64,000 bases of DNA from positions 6,122,878 to 6,186,877 of the forward strand of contig NC_020173.2 of the NCBI RefSeq assembly GCF_000224145.3, written 5' to 3'. The DNA comes from Ciona intestinalis (Eukaryota; Chordata; Ascidiacea; Phlebobranchia; Cionidae). The translations under genes and the position numbers were made by a program. Shown one piece after another: positions 53,963-64,000 of the stretch; the stretch's first letter is position 1; each line of letters starts with the position of its first letter. The notes under the pieces are model-generated. The model was not told where the DNA came from. It did not search any database and saw only the letters and a program-made list of their open reading frames with translations.

Positions 53963-54228
53963 ACCAGTGGTTCCTAAATGTTACAACACGCTGGTGCATT
54001 GTTTTATCATAAACCTACACATTTTGAAAACTTGCACTTTATGTCGTACTTTTACAAGAAAGTTGATCTTAAACACAATCTGGCCAAGTTTGATTGTTGT
54101 AACTTGTATCTATAATTATATTTTATCATGAACATTAAAATTATTAAATTCCTATATTATCGCTGGTGCGTCACAAGCCCAGCAAACTTTTCTAAATCTA
54201 CACAAGTAAAACTTTTAGAACCATTGCT
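53963..54228. mobile_element. hAT-like non-autonomous element (tentative)
   Basis: CAGTGGTTCCTAAATGTT at the left and AACTTTTAGAACCATTGCTG at the right form imperfect TIRs. Confidence 0.35.
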
Positions 54229-54989
54229 GTAAAATATGGATGCTGTTTTTTACTTTTATCTTGCACTGCATACTGGCTGTTTTACACGTATCAAATTTCT
54301 TCTTTTTCAGGAGTAGAATTTGTTGGGGTAAAACTGTTAAAAGTGATTATTTTTAAACCTGTTAAAAGCACGTACAGACTTAAGTGTACAAGAAGTTGCG
54401 GGCCACTTTAGGCGTATACTTGTTTTACTTTGAGTATAATTACTGAGATAAATGGATTAGTAGCAATATATCATCAGTAGGGATGCACATTACAGAATAA
54501 TTAGGTGTTCTAGGATATTCTAGAATACTTTATTTCGAATCTAGAATTTAGAATCTTTTTATATTTATAGGAAAAAATAATTTTACCCACATAAGTCAGT
54601 TTAAAGACTCTTTCATAGTAGCCTTGTTGAATCATGAGCTGTAAAATAATCAAAAATTGTACTATTGGGTAGTTTTTGCGGCAAGAAACGTATAGTAGGC
54701 TATGAAAGGACGTTGTAAAACGTTTACTCTCGTAAGTCCCACAAACACAAAAATATTGTTTCAAAATTATTAAGTTTCAAAAATTGTTAATATATTGTAT
54801 GAGATGACGTGTGATGACATCATTAAACAAAATACCGAATTCCGTAATGAAGTTTGAAAATAAAAGGATTCGAATTTCTGTAATGTGCGTCCCTAATCAT
54901 CAGTATTAGATTTATATACGCGCTTCTGTTTAAAAAACTCTGTGTTTAAACAGAAAGTAGAGGAAAGGTTTGTGTAAAAACTTTTAAAC

Positions 54990-56351
54990 ATGCTTGATGA
55001 TAAACACACCTTGTCAGCTACATCTATTAGTTTGCTTATATTACAAGAACTAAAGCTCATGCGACAAGACATGAAAGATGGATTGACAAAATTAAGACAA
55101 GCTAATTGTAACAAGTGTAAAGGCAATGGAAAAGTAGGGAACAATAATGATGGAGTTGCATTTACATTGCCGGTAGTTGCAACACATGAGAAGTCAGGTG
55201 AAGAGAATCCAATCAACCACATAGAAAGTGCATTGGATTCTCATAAACCATCAAAAAAACTTGAACACAACAGCTGTAAAAATCCCCCAAACGCCACGCC
55301 GAGCGATAGATTAGAATTGGCTCGTACTTCCATTAATGAAGAGAAATTAAAAGGAATGAGTTTGAGAAATTCTGCATTGAAAATTGAGGAACCTTCAGGA
55401 GAATATTCTGATGAACAAGCTTCATTAAGTAAAGCTCAATCTTCTGAACTTAGTGATCTTCAAATAACCTGTGTGTATGGGAACTTTAACCCCAACATTA
55501 GTAATTCTACGGATGATATAAATACCGATATCTCTACAACTGATACAGATAGTAATGGTATGGATACTTCTATAGCAAGTTCTAATACAAAATCTATTCC
55601 TAATGCAAACACAAGTATAAACATGGAGCAAAACGCTGTAGTTTCATTACCAGTGATTGCAGCAAAAAGGAAACAAAATGGTGAACTTTCTGTTGTAAAG
55701 ACAGTTAAACCACTTAAAAATATTGTTGCTACACATAAATATCAACTAAGAAGAAGTTCCAAACATTGTGGAAGCATTCGTACAAAACCTCATGTGTCTT
55801 TAGATCAACTGACAGTTGCAGCAGAAGAAGAAAAATCGAATAAAAAAAAAAATATTGAAGTTCATGGCGTTAATGCAGTTGGAGGGAAAAAATTAATTCC
55901 CGAAGTCAAAACTACAGCAAAAGTTAAAGAAGAAGTGGAATCACAAACCAGACCAGTATGCCCCAAACCTAATACACATCTGGTTGATAAATCAAGTTTA
56001 TATTCTTGGCAATATTTTTATGACCATTTTAATAAAACGCCGGGAGATTTTAGCAATGACAATGTTGCTGTTAAAAACAAGCGCAAGAGAATATTAGCTA
56101 CTACATGCAAGCATTGTGGAAAGGATTTTGGTTCCCATTACAAAATGCGTCAACATATTTTATTAACCCATCATCCTAAACCTAAATTTGTTTGTTCTTA
56201 TTGTAAAAAGATTTTTGTATGTAAACAACATATGACAATTCATGTACGTAATAACCACACGGGTGAAAAACCATTCGCGTGTAGGATTTGTGGTAAAAAG
56301 TTTCCCTGCATTGGAAATTGCAATCACCATATAAAAACATTTCATAAGTAG
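54990..56351 (+). CDS. C2H2 zinc-finger protein B, 453 aa, single-exon ORF
   Basis: Starts MLDDKHTLSATSISLLILQE, then KLMRQDMKDGLTKLRQANCN. The middle has blocks not in protein A: FTLPVVATHEKSGEENPIN, ATPSDRLELARTSINEEKL, and a lysine-rich part. Three fingers end the protein: CKHCGKDF...QHILLTHH, CSYCKKIF...HVRNNH and CRICGKKF...HHIKTFH, with TGEKPF between 2 and 3. Finger spacing and the YSWQYFYDHFNKT motif before them are shared with C (LSWQYYYNHF), and A has LLSWQHYNNNYN. It is a tandem paralogue of A and C in the same orientation. Confidence 0.94.
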   Translation: MLDDKHTLSATSISLLILQELKLMRQDMKDGLTKLRQANCNKCKGNGKVGNNNDGVAFTLPVVATHEKSGEENPINHIESALDSHKPSKKLEHNSCKNPPNATPSDRLELARTSINEEKLKGMSLRNSALKIEEPSGEYSDEQASLSKAQSSELSDLQITCVYGNFNPNISNSTDDINTDISTTDTDSNGMDTSIASSNTKSIPNANTSINMEQNAVVSLPVIAAKRKQNGELSVVKTVKPLKNIVATHKYQLRRSSKHCGSIRTKPHVSLDQLTVAAEEEKSNKKKNIEVHGVNAVGGKKLIPEVKTTAKVKEEVESQTRPVCPKPNTHLVDKSSLYSWQYFYDHFNKTPGDFSNDNVAVKNKRKRILATTCKHCGKDFGSHYKMRQHILLTHHPKPKFVCSYCKKIFVCKQHMTIHVRNNHTGEKPFACRICGKKFPCIGNCNHHIKTFHK

Positions 56352-56574
56352 AAAAAAACGGTAAAATTAATCTTCATTTCCAATACCCTTCCACCAATCT
56401 AAATGCATGCGATTAAAAGTTTTTATATTCCGATACATTTTATTTTATTTTAACAGTATTTCGTTTGTTTACGTACTTACAACAAACTGCTGCTACTTTT
56501 TTATCCGCCATTTCTATTTCTTCTTCAGCAGCAAGATAGAAACTAACATTATGTTTAATATTATGTCTACTGAA

Positions 56575-57275
56575 GGCATACATTCTATTCTATATGGGTG
56601 AGGCCCTACAGAGAGGCACGCCATGGGACCTGGGATTTAGACCAGAGTTGTCCCATTACCCCAACATTGTATATGCACATTCTATTCTATATGGGTAAGG
56701 TCCTACAGTGAGGCACGCCATGGGACCTGAGATTTAGGCCAGAGTTGGCCCATTACCCCAACATTGTATATGCACATTCTATTCTATATGGGTAAGGTCC
56801 TACAGTGAGGTACGCCATGGGACCTGGGATTTAGGCCAGAGTTGGTCCATTACCCCAACATTGTACTTGCACATTCTGTTCTATATGGGTGAGGACCTAG
56901 AGTGAGGCATGCCATGGGACCTGGGATTTAGGCCAGAGTTGGTCCATTACCCCAACATTGTACATGCACATTCTGTTCTATATGGGTGAGGACCTAGAGT
57001 GAGGCATGCCATGGGACCTGTGATTTAGGCCAGAGTTGGCCATTACCCCAACATTGTACATGCACATTCTGTTCTATATGGGTGAGGACCTAGAGTGAGG
57101 CATGCCATGGGACCTGTGATTTAGGCCAGAGTTGGCCTATTACCCCAACATTGTATATGCACATTCTGTTCTATATGGGTGAGGACCTAGAGTGAGGCAT
57201 GCCATGGGACCTGTGATTTAGGCCAGAGTTGGTCCATTACCCCAACATTGTATATGCACATTCTATTCATATGTG
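56575..57275. repeat. 97-bp repeat array, about seven copies
   Basis: Reverse-oriented units (CATTCTATTCTATATGGGTG, GCCATGGGACCTGGGATTTA) between zinc-finger genes B and C; inner copies share GGTGAGGACCTAGAGTGAGG, showing local expansion. Confidence 0.95.
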
Positions 57276-57538
57276 TACAAAAGTGAGGCAGTGCATTGGA
57301 ACACAGAGATGTACAAAGATTTGCGTTACTAGCACAATGTAGTGAAATCATGTACATCCGAATACGATGTGCATATCTCCTTTTAAACTGTGTGTATTTT
57401 CAGGGTGCACGTTGTCTTAGCTTTGTTGGTAGTGAAAGATTAGTCTGCTGAATACTTTGTTTATTTGACATCAAGAAAGTAGGTACTGTTTTCATAGTTG
57501 TCTATACTAGGTGCTTAGCAAGACTTATAGAATTGAAC

Positions 57539-59005
57539 ATGCTTGATGATAAACATACCTTGTCAGTTACATCTATTAGTTTGCTTATATTACAAGAACT
57601 GAAGCTCATGCGACAAGACATGAAAGATGGATTGACAAATTTAAGACAAGCTAATTGTAACAAGTGTAAAGGCAATGGAAAAGGTGGGAGCTTATTAGAT
57701 GGAACCAGTCTGCTAGAAAATATTCCATTGAATATTGAGGAGCCTTCAAGTGAAATCTCTAATGAACAACCCGCATTAACTGGAGCTCAAACCATTGAAC
57801 ATGATGCACAAGATGCATGTGGTGGTGGAATGAATATAAAACATGAAATTATACAAGATGTTTCCCAGCATTCCTACAATGATGAACAATTCAGTGATAT
57901 TGCTGTTGGAAATATGTTTAACAGTTTTACCCCAAACATAACTACTGATACAGGTAGTAATGATACGGATACTTCTATAGCAAGTTATAATACAAAATCT
58001 ATTCCTAATGCGAGCACAGAATTAAAGACAGGGTATAATGCTGTAGTTGCATTTACATTGCCAGTAGTTGCAACACATGAGAAGTCAAGTAAAGAGAATC
58101 CAATCAACCACATAGAAAGTGCATTGGATTCTCATAAACCATCAAAAGAACTTGAACACAACAACTGTAAAATTCCCCCAAACGCCACGCCGAGCGATAG
58201 ATTAGAATTGGCTCGTACTTCCATTAATGAAGAGAAATTAAAAGGAATGAGTTTGCTAGAAAATTCTGCATTGAAAATTGAAAAACCTTCAAGAGAATAT
58301 TCTGATATAAGACCTGCATTATTAAGTGAAGCCCAACCTTCTGAACTTAGTGATCTTCAAATTGGCTGTGTGTATGGGAACCTTTATCCTAGCGCAAGTG
58401 TTGGAACAACATGTTCTAATGCTAATTCTATTTCCAATGCGAACAGAGATACAAACATAGATCATGATACTGTAGTTGCATTACCAGTAGTTGCGGCAGA
58501 AAGGAAACACAATGGTTTTAATGAAGTTGTGAAAAAAGATAATATTCATGATCACCAAAATACAGCAAGAGCTACAGAAAACGTGCAATCACATTTTAGA
58601 CCAGTTTGCCCAAATCCCATCACACAACAGGATGTATTATCTTGGCAATATTATTATAATCATTTTCATGCAAAAACACAGACGGGAGATTTTAGAAATG
58701 ACAATACTGCAATAACAGGCAAGCGTAAGAAATTATGGCATACGTGCAAACATTGTGGAAGGAATTTCGATTCCTATTATAAAAAGCAGCAACATGTTGC
58801 ATTAGCACACCAGCCGAAAGTTGTGTGTTCTTACTGTAACCAAGTTTTTGTTCATAAACAACACATGATAATCCACGTGCGTCGAAAACACACCGGTGAA
58901 AAACCATTCTCGTGTAAGGTTTGTGGCAAAAAGTTTCCTTGTCGTGGAGATCGCAATCAACATGTTAAAACTTGTGTGCCAGTACCAGTGAATGAATATA
59001 TGTAA
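57539..59005 (+). CDS. C2H2 zinc-finger protein C, 488 aa, mosaic of A and B
   Basis: The start is nearly identical to B (MLDDKHTLSVTSISLLILQE). The A-type block SEISNEQPALTGAQTIEHDA comes next, with MNIKHEIIQDVSQHSYNDEQ. Then come B-type blocks (FTLPVVATHEKSSKENPIN, ATPSDRLELARTSINEEKL, PSELSDLQ). Fingers: CKHCGRNF...QHVALAHQ, CSYCNQVF...HVRRKH and CKVCGKKF...QHVKTC. The last finger ends in Cys rather than His, which still can bind zinc as C2HC. Role as in A and B: probable nuclear DNA-binding protein. Confidence 0.94.
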   Translation: MLDDKHTLSVTSISLLILQELKLMRQDMKDGLTNLRQANCNKCKGNGKGGSLLDGTSLLENIPLNIEEPSSEISNEQPALTGAQTIEHDAQDACGGGMNIKHEIIQDVSQHSYNDEQFSDIAVGNMFNSFTPNITTDTGSNDTDTSIASYNTKSIPNASTELKTGYNAVVAFTLPVVATHEKSSKENPINHIESALDSHKPSKELEHNNCKIPPNATPSDRLELARTSINEEKLKGMSLLENSALKIEKPSREYSDIRPALLSEAQPSELSDLQIGCVYGNLYPSASVGTTCSNANSISNANRDTNIDHDTVVALPVVAAERKHNGFNEVVKKDNIHDHQNTARATENVQSHFRPVCPNPITQQDVLSWQYYYNHFHAKTQTGDFRNDNTAITGKRKKLWHTCKHCGRNFDSYYKKQQHVALAHQPKVVCSYCNQVFVHKQHMIIHVRRKHTGEKPFSCKVCGKKFPCRGDRNQHVKTCVPVPVNEYM

Positions 59006-59069
59006 AGTTTTGTGTTTTGCATTTTTAGTAAAATGTGAAATTATGTTGTTAAAATACAGTTTTTGTAAA

Positions 59070-59480
59070 ACCTAACAGCAGGGTAAAATCTGGGGTGACA
59101 TTGTTAAAATAAAGTTACACTCATAGTTGTCAAACATAGGAAACCTCATTGATTAATGTTGTGAATGCAATATACTTTGGCTCTCCTTTTTTGTATAGAC
59201 ACCTAACAGCAGGGTAAAATCTGGGGTGACATTGTTAAAATACAGTTACACTCATAGTTGTCAAACATAGGGAACCTCATTGATTAATGTGGTGAATGCA
59301 ATATACTTTGGCTCTGCTTGTTTGTATAGACACCTAACAGCAGGGTAAAATCTGGGGTGACATGGTTAAAATACAGTTACACTCATAGTTGTCAGACATA
59401 GGGAACCTCATTGATTAATGTGGTGAATGCAATATACTTTGGCTCTGCTTGTTTGTATAGACACCTAACAGCACAGTAAA
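59070..59480. repeat. 131-bp tandem repeat, three copies plus a stub
   Basis: Units start CACCTAACAGCAGGGTAAAA at about 59070, 59201, 59332 and 59463, exactly 131 bp apart, over 95% alike. The array lies in the 3' flank of zinc-finger gene C and each unit carries potential AATAAAG or AATACAG sites. Confidence 0.95.
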
Positions 59481-59861
59481 AGTTTAAATCTAAACAATAC
59501 ACCCTTGTATAGTGTCGTACTTATATTCTAATACCCCCTTTACTATATTGTTTAAAGTGCATTCAATAAAATATCATTCAGTTACGTTTCTGGTCAAAAA
59601 ATTGTATGTCTACTATTTAACCGTTTTATTACTTTTCTATAAAAAAAATTTCACTGTTAGAATCAAAGTAAAAATGTTTTGTGTTTCATTTATATATTTA
59701 TTTTCTATTTAATATTTTTATTGCTGTATAGCTAGTTACCATATATTTTACATCTACTTTTTTTAATTTAGCAGATGCAATAAAATAGCTTCTTCAGAAG
59801 TGTTATTGCTTATTTGTTACATATTTCTATATTTTTCAGAGACAAAGTAGAATCTGTTAAA

Positions 59862-60137
59862 ATGCGTTTAATTTCACGTCTGCTCAAAGCTCGTACAGAG
59901 TACATCAGTGTACAAGAAGTTGTCCGCCAAACTTACAAACCGGTGAAAAACATCAAACAAATACTTGTGGACAAGGGAATCTTCTGGATCATGGTGCCTT
60001 GGATTGGAGTTTTATCTTACTTGCATTACTTAAATGATGTGGAAATGGTCGGCTTAGTCCGATACAACGTGAAACTTTACAAAGACAAACCGAAGATAAA
60101 CCCACCGTGCTATTGGCTGTATACAAGAAACAAATAA
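59862..60137 (+). CDS. NDUFB1: Small single-pass protein resembling complex I subunit NDUFB1, 91 aa
   Basis: The acceptor TATTTTTCAG at 59830-59839 precedes the ATG, so a noncoding exon lies upstream. The first 35 residues are basic (MRLISRLLKARTEYISVQEV), compatible with an inner-membrane or targeting region. IFWIMVPWIGVLSYLHYLN (about 50-68) is a probable membrane segment, and VRYNVKLYKDKPKINPP follows. The pattern HW-x-LVP-G, a single TM, then RN-x-LYK and P..W resembles the MNLL/NDUFB1 accessory subunit, which is shorter (about 58 aa) in vertebrates. Identity is suggested, not proven; another small mitochondrial membrane protein is possible. AATAAA at 60191 ends the transcript. Confidence 0.55.
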   Translation: MRLISRLLKARTEYISVQEVVRQTYKPVKNIKQILVDKGIFWIMVPWIGVLSYLHYLNDVEMVGLVRYNVKLYKDKPKINPPCYWLYTRNK

Positions 60138-60190
60138 CTTTTTATTTGGATACTTTGTGCTTAAATTGTCCCTCAAATGTAAGATGTGAA

Positions 60191-60196
60191 AATAAA
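60191..60196 (+). promoter_or_regulatory. Poly(A) signal AATAAA
   Basis: AATAAA 54 nt after the NDUFB1-like stop, with a TG-rich stretch after it. Confidence 0.6.
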
Positions 60197-60670
60197 GTTC
60201 TGTTTGAAATAAAATCACCTGAAATCTGAAATATTTGTATTGACTCAATTACAGCAGACAGGCAGGCCTATCCTCTAATTTTCTGCACTTTATATTATAT
60301 GTCAAATGTTTTTTATCCTTCTGTGTGACTGGCATTATTATCTCTAATGCCTAACTTTTCTAAACATTTTGTTATAATTGTGGATATATTGCTCATTCAC
60401 AGGCCATAAGGATTGGGGTTTTTCTAGTCATGAAATGTTTGTTTCATACTATATGTATGTGACTACGGAACAAGCGTATACATCTGGGGTTTTAAACTTT
60501 TTGAAGCACGCCCCCCAATGAAGAACCCAACAAAAACATATTGTTTTTCACGCCCTATTCCTAGTCTTACTTGCCCCCAGTTTAAAAACAACTAATATAC
60601 ATGGCGAACATACGATGGCTGGCATCAAATGTTGATGACGGATTACAGATAAAACAGAATTTAGTTAAAA
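60197..60670. other. Convergent intergenic gap
   Basis: Between the NDUFB1-like gene (+) and DAZAP1 (-). Nothing recognised. Confidence 0.45.
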
Positions 60671-60674
60671 AATG

Positions 60675-60680
60675 TTTATT
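60675..60680 (-). promoter_or_regulatory. DAZAP1 poly(A) signal AATAAA
   Basis: AATAAA on the minus strand, 123 nt past the DAZAP1 stop. Confidence 0.55.
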
Positions 60681-60802
60681 CACAATTAACGCAGCGTAGA
60701 TGGCACAAACTGCAACTCAAGTTAGCTGTAGATTGTGCATTGGTATTCTATTTCAATGATCATGCCCAATGTTATTGTATTATCCAGTGTTTCCAAACTT
60801 GC

Positions 60803-63793
60803 TTATCTCCTGTAAGGATGGTAGCCAGTGTTGCCGGAGCCAGCTGCGGGTTTTTGTGAGTAATTGGATGATCCTCCAGCAGGAGGAGGGTTGTTAGATT
60901 GAGCGTTGTTGTAATCTGTAAAGAACATCTTAGTTTAAATTTGCAAAGGTCTTACTTATTAGTATGCAAAAAACAGAAGAATTAAAGAAAAAAACAACAG
61001 TTTTAAAACTCCTCAGATTGATTATAAAAGCAGGATGTGGAAAACTTTCATAGTATATAGGCAAAGTCCAACAGCATAGCACGCTTTGAGAAGGGATATT
61101 AAGGCCAGAGTTCTCTAATTACTTTGATACTCAGAGACTACACCCTATTAGGGACCACTGGGTTGCAGCAACAAGTATTCTGGCCAATAAAACATTACAT
61201 GAATCTTCCGGACTTCTATTATACCTCACAGCAACAACATATCAGAATATTTGCACTCATAAAACCCCAAAATATGCGTGGTAGTGGCAATACATAACAA
61301 ATAGTACGATCCAACTTACCCCCACCCCCACGTACAGCTCCGTACTGTGAAGCATTTTGTGAATAACCTCCCCCCATGTTTGATGCTGCTGATGTAAATG
61401 TATATTAATCCCAAGAATATATGTAACTGCCTAACTAGTTTATCCTGGTTTGCAGCGACAGTCGTTATAACATGGTTTTCTTGTTTCATACACGTATGCC
61501 GGCTTACGAGTTACCATGTATGTAACTTTGTGGTTGGTTATTTTCCTGTATATACAACCCATTAGTGACCACAGGTTGGAGCAATTCAGCAATTGCCCTG
61601 AAGTGTCTTTCCTTGCACACATACGCCCACAATTTACACCATGGAGAACATATTACCTCACTTGGATACGTCAACAATTAAAATTATCAAGTTATTCAGT
61701 TACTTATGCTACCAGGCATGGTATAAATAATGTATTAGTGGCTCATCTGGTATAAAACGTAGTGTATTTCCAACGTTTCGTCTGCCATACGCTGAGACTT
61801 CATCAAGGAATGGGCAAACTTTATTTTTTTATACCAGATGAGCCAATAATACATTATTATCAAGTTACTTTACCAACTTTATAATTAACTACCTGGTGGG
61901 TTGGGAGGGCCTGCGTTGCCTCCATTATTTGAAGCTTGTCTTGGCATACCCCCTTGCTGTTGGTAGCCACCGTTGGCGCCCATATTACCACTCATATTAT
62001 CGGGGGTAGGAGGGGGCGCCCCCATTGGCCCCCCTTGTTGCGGGTAACCTTGTCCACCCATCATTTGATTTTGCATTCCCATGTTTCCGCCATTGTAACC
62101 TCCGTAGCCGTAACCTGTGATTGAAATTGTGTTTATATTCTATTTTTTTAATCTTATTTCTCAGAAATTATGTTCTATATGGGTGAGGCTTGCCATGGAA
62201 TTTAGACCACAGTTTGTCATCCATAGCCATAACTTTGATATATAATGTGTATGTAACATTTGTTTTTTTTTACTTATAAACAGGTTAATATCATGTTTTC
62301 TATTCATATTCACACTGTTAATGTACCTCAGTGTCGTGTCAAATCTAACAACTAAAACAATAATGATGATAGGCGATTGCATATGTTTTAACCCACAAAG
62401 ATTTTGTTAAAATATAAAAAAAACATATCGCTATGGCTATAGCCACGAAACATGGTTTTTTAGACCAAGGTTGGCATATTATGCTGAAATCACAACACCA
62501 TATTTACCGTAAGGTTGGTTTCCATATCCTTGTTGTGGGTAGCTGGTTGGGTAGCCTTGTTGGTTACCATATCCATAGTTACCTGGATAATATTGGTGTA
62601 TTTGTAACAAAGAATTAAACTTCCTATACTTTTCCATGCAAATAAAAAATTATACAGGCTAATTCTGGCATATATACTGAACAGAACATAGAATTTAAAT
62701 TTTTTTTGGTTTTTCAAATCGATTGTCAATTTATGCAGGCCAACTCTGGCATCTATCCTAGGACATTCCATGGGTGATTATCCATATATTATATTTATAC
62801 ACCAAGTATATATTAGAGGCTGAGTTTCCCAAGCAAATCAATTGTCAATTATGCAGGTAAACTCTGGCATATATCTTTAGACTATAGGTCCTTATTTATA
62901 TAGGTTAAGAACCATTATATACTATATTCATATACAAAGTAGCAACACACAATATGCTCACCCATCATGTTTTGGTCAGGCATCCAACCTGTTATGAATT
63001 ATGATAATGTTGATTAAAAAAATATATAAACAATACCTAATTTACACCCAGATAAAATATTAAACTATTTATGACAAATTGCTGAAATGCTAAATGTCCT
63101 TCTACTGAAGAAATACAACACATATGTATATATGTGTTCGGTTCTCAAGTCAAATCTTAAATACCCCACTCCTAAAGCTAAATTATTGTGGTTGAATGAA
63201 TGTAACTTACTTTATCCTCGCTTGGTCGGAAAACGACAGACGTTAAACACGGGTATTTTGTTTCATACACCTCGTGCCCGCTTATGAGTTACCACGTATG
63301 TTACTTTGTGGTTGATAATTTTTAGTATTGGATTTTATTTATAAGATTGACTAACTACAACATACAGTAAAAGCATAAGCAACAATATGAGTACTTACCA
63401 CCTTGGTTACCTTGCCCATACCCGGAGTTTCCACCACCATATCCATTGTTACCATACCCTTGGTTTTGTCCATATTGCTGAACATAAACAGAGTTTTGTT
63501 AAACATATATAGATATTCAGAAGTTTCAAACCAGGCTACTTGTGTATTTCTATTCTATATTGGTGAAGTCAGTCATGGGACTTGAGATTTAGACCACCGT
63601 TGACCCCAAAACGCAGGCTGCTATCATATTAAATTAAACCCTTATGTATTTTCAATATCCCAGTTTTAAAGTGTTAAGATTGAGAAACAATAATACAATT
63701 TACAGTAAGGTAAGTTAGCACACAAACCCTCACCCCTCCAGCTCCTTTCATTGAATCCATTCGTTCGCGACTTTCCGCTTTTTTTGCCTCAAT
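60803..63793 (-). CDS. DAZAP1: DAZAP1 (DAZ-associated protein 1), C-terminal exons; 5' part off window
   Basis: Exons 63793-63734, 63477-63399, 62988-62962, 62582-62508, 62114-61893, 61385-61320, 60915-60803. The first visible exon (IEAKKAESRERMDSMKGAGG) is the end of RRM2, matching the V-E-x-K-x-A-E/Q-P/S-R type end of DAZAP1 and Musashi RRMs. The rest is a low-complexity Gly/Gln/Tyr/Asn/Pro-rich tail (YGQNQGYGNNGYGG, GYPQQGGPMGAPPP) that ends NTGYHPYRR; the terminal G-(Y/F)-HPYRR is the DAZAP1 signature and carries its PY-type nuclear-transport signal. The family controls splicing and translation of mRNAs. The start codon and both RRMs lie right of 64,000. All seven exons join in phase; one is a 27-bp microexon, and the 61385 acceptor is NAGNAG. 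Confidence 0.93.
61425..61640 (-). mobile_element. Reverse SINE in DAZAP1 intron
   Basis: Worn 3' module (ACAGTCGTTATAACATGGTT) followed by the CATTAGTGACCACAGGTTGG body; its tail side faces exon 61385-61320, about 40 bp away. Confidence 0.8.
61726..61858. mobile_element. Foldback element with 32-bp arms
   Basis: The left arm 61726-61757 and right arm 61827-61858 match in 31 of 32 positions (GGCTCATCTGGTATAAAA part). The core carries CAACGTTTCGTCTGCCATAC and AGACTTCATCAAGGAATG. ATTATCAAGTTA occurs on both outer sides (61684 and 61855), possibly an older flank duplication. Confidence 0.85.
63195..63320 (-). mobile_element. Reverse SINE 3' module
   Basis: GAATGTAACTTACTTTATCC through CACGTATGTTACTTTGTGG, in a DAZAP1 intron. 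Confidence 0.86.
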
Positions 63794-64000
63794 CTGGTGG
63801 AGAATAAGATTAATTATAATATGAACATATACTTATTAACATTATATATTATATGACACAATGTCTTCGTTTTCAAACATTTCAGTTTAAGAACTAAAAC
63901 CATAAAATGTCAGAAGTTAAAACGAATGATGGTTTTAGTTTTTACATATTTTATAACTTTTGCGATTAATTTTAGTGTTACACCGAAACTTACAAAAATA

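Overview
The window looks like nuclear DNA of a solitary ascidian of the Ciona type. This is an inference from three things: chordate single-copy genes with many short GT-AG introns, a very dense load of small TIR elements and tRNA-derived SINE pieces, and AT-rich intergenic DNA. No species-level search could be run.

Layout from left to right. The last exon of UPF1 (+) lies behind a 33-bp minisatellite. An orphan terminal exon (+, 1985-2101) follows. A 7-exon ZP-domain membrane protein (-, 3432-6754) comes next, then a 14-exon R7-family RGS protein of the RGS9/11 type (-, 9003-18083) whose largest intron carries a 97-bp satellite. A 7-exon SMPDL3-type phosphodiesterase (-, 20600-24966) faces away from a 4-exon ML-domain (GM2-activator-like) gene (+, 27514-28891). 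A soluble guanylate cyclase alpha subunit (+, 30425-36531) is followed by a SPEC3/Stum two-pass membrane protein (-, 38959-41422) and a TTC9-type TPR protein (-, 44568-50163). Next is a cluster of three intronless-ORF C2H2 zinc-finger paralogues (+, 52275-59005), a small gene resembling complex I subunit NDUFB1 (+, 59862-60137), and the 3' part of DAZAP1 (-, 60803-63793), whose RRM exons lie beyond the right edge.

Exon boundaries were read by hand from splice sites. For each complete multi-exon gene the phases agree at every junction and the summed CDS is a multiple of three: ZP 490 aa, RGS 517 aa, SMPDL3 470 aa, ML 143 aa, sGC alpha 518 aa, STUM 177 aa, TTC9 287 aa. The genes are mostly functionally unrelated. 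The exceptions are the divergent pair SMPDL3/ML-domain, both from families linked to (sphingo)lipid handling in the endolysosomal or extracellular space, and the tandem zinc-finger cluster.

Three repeat families fill the spaces: a TA-flanked MITE of about 150-210 bp (over 30 copies), a composite tRNA-derived SINE whose 3' module also forms tandem arrays, and the 97-bp unit. The most interesting signals are SINE tails lying directly against exon boundaries in many introns, an sGC alpha chain with no room for its H-NOX domain, a mosaic zinc-finger paralogue, a ZP gene with a duplicated terminal splice acceptor that would give a soluble form, and a duplicated TTC9 exon next to an assembly gap.
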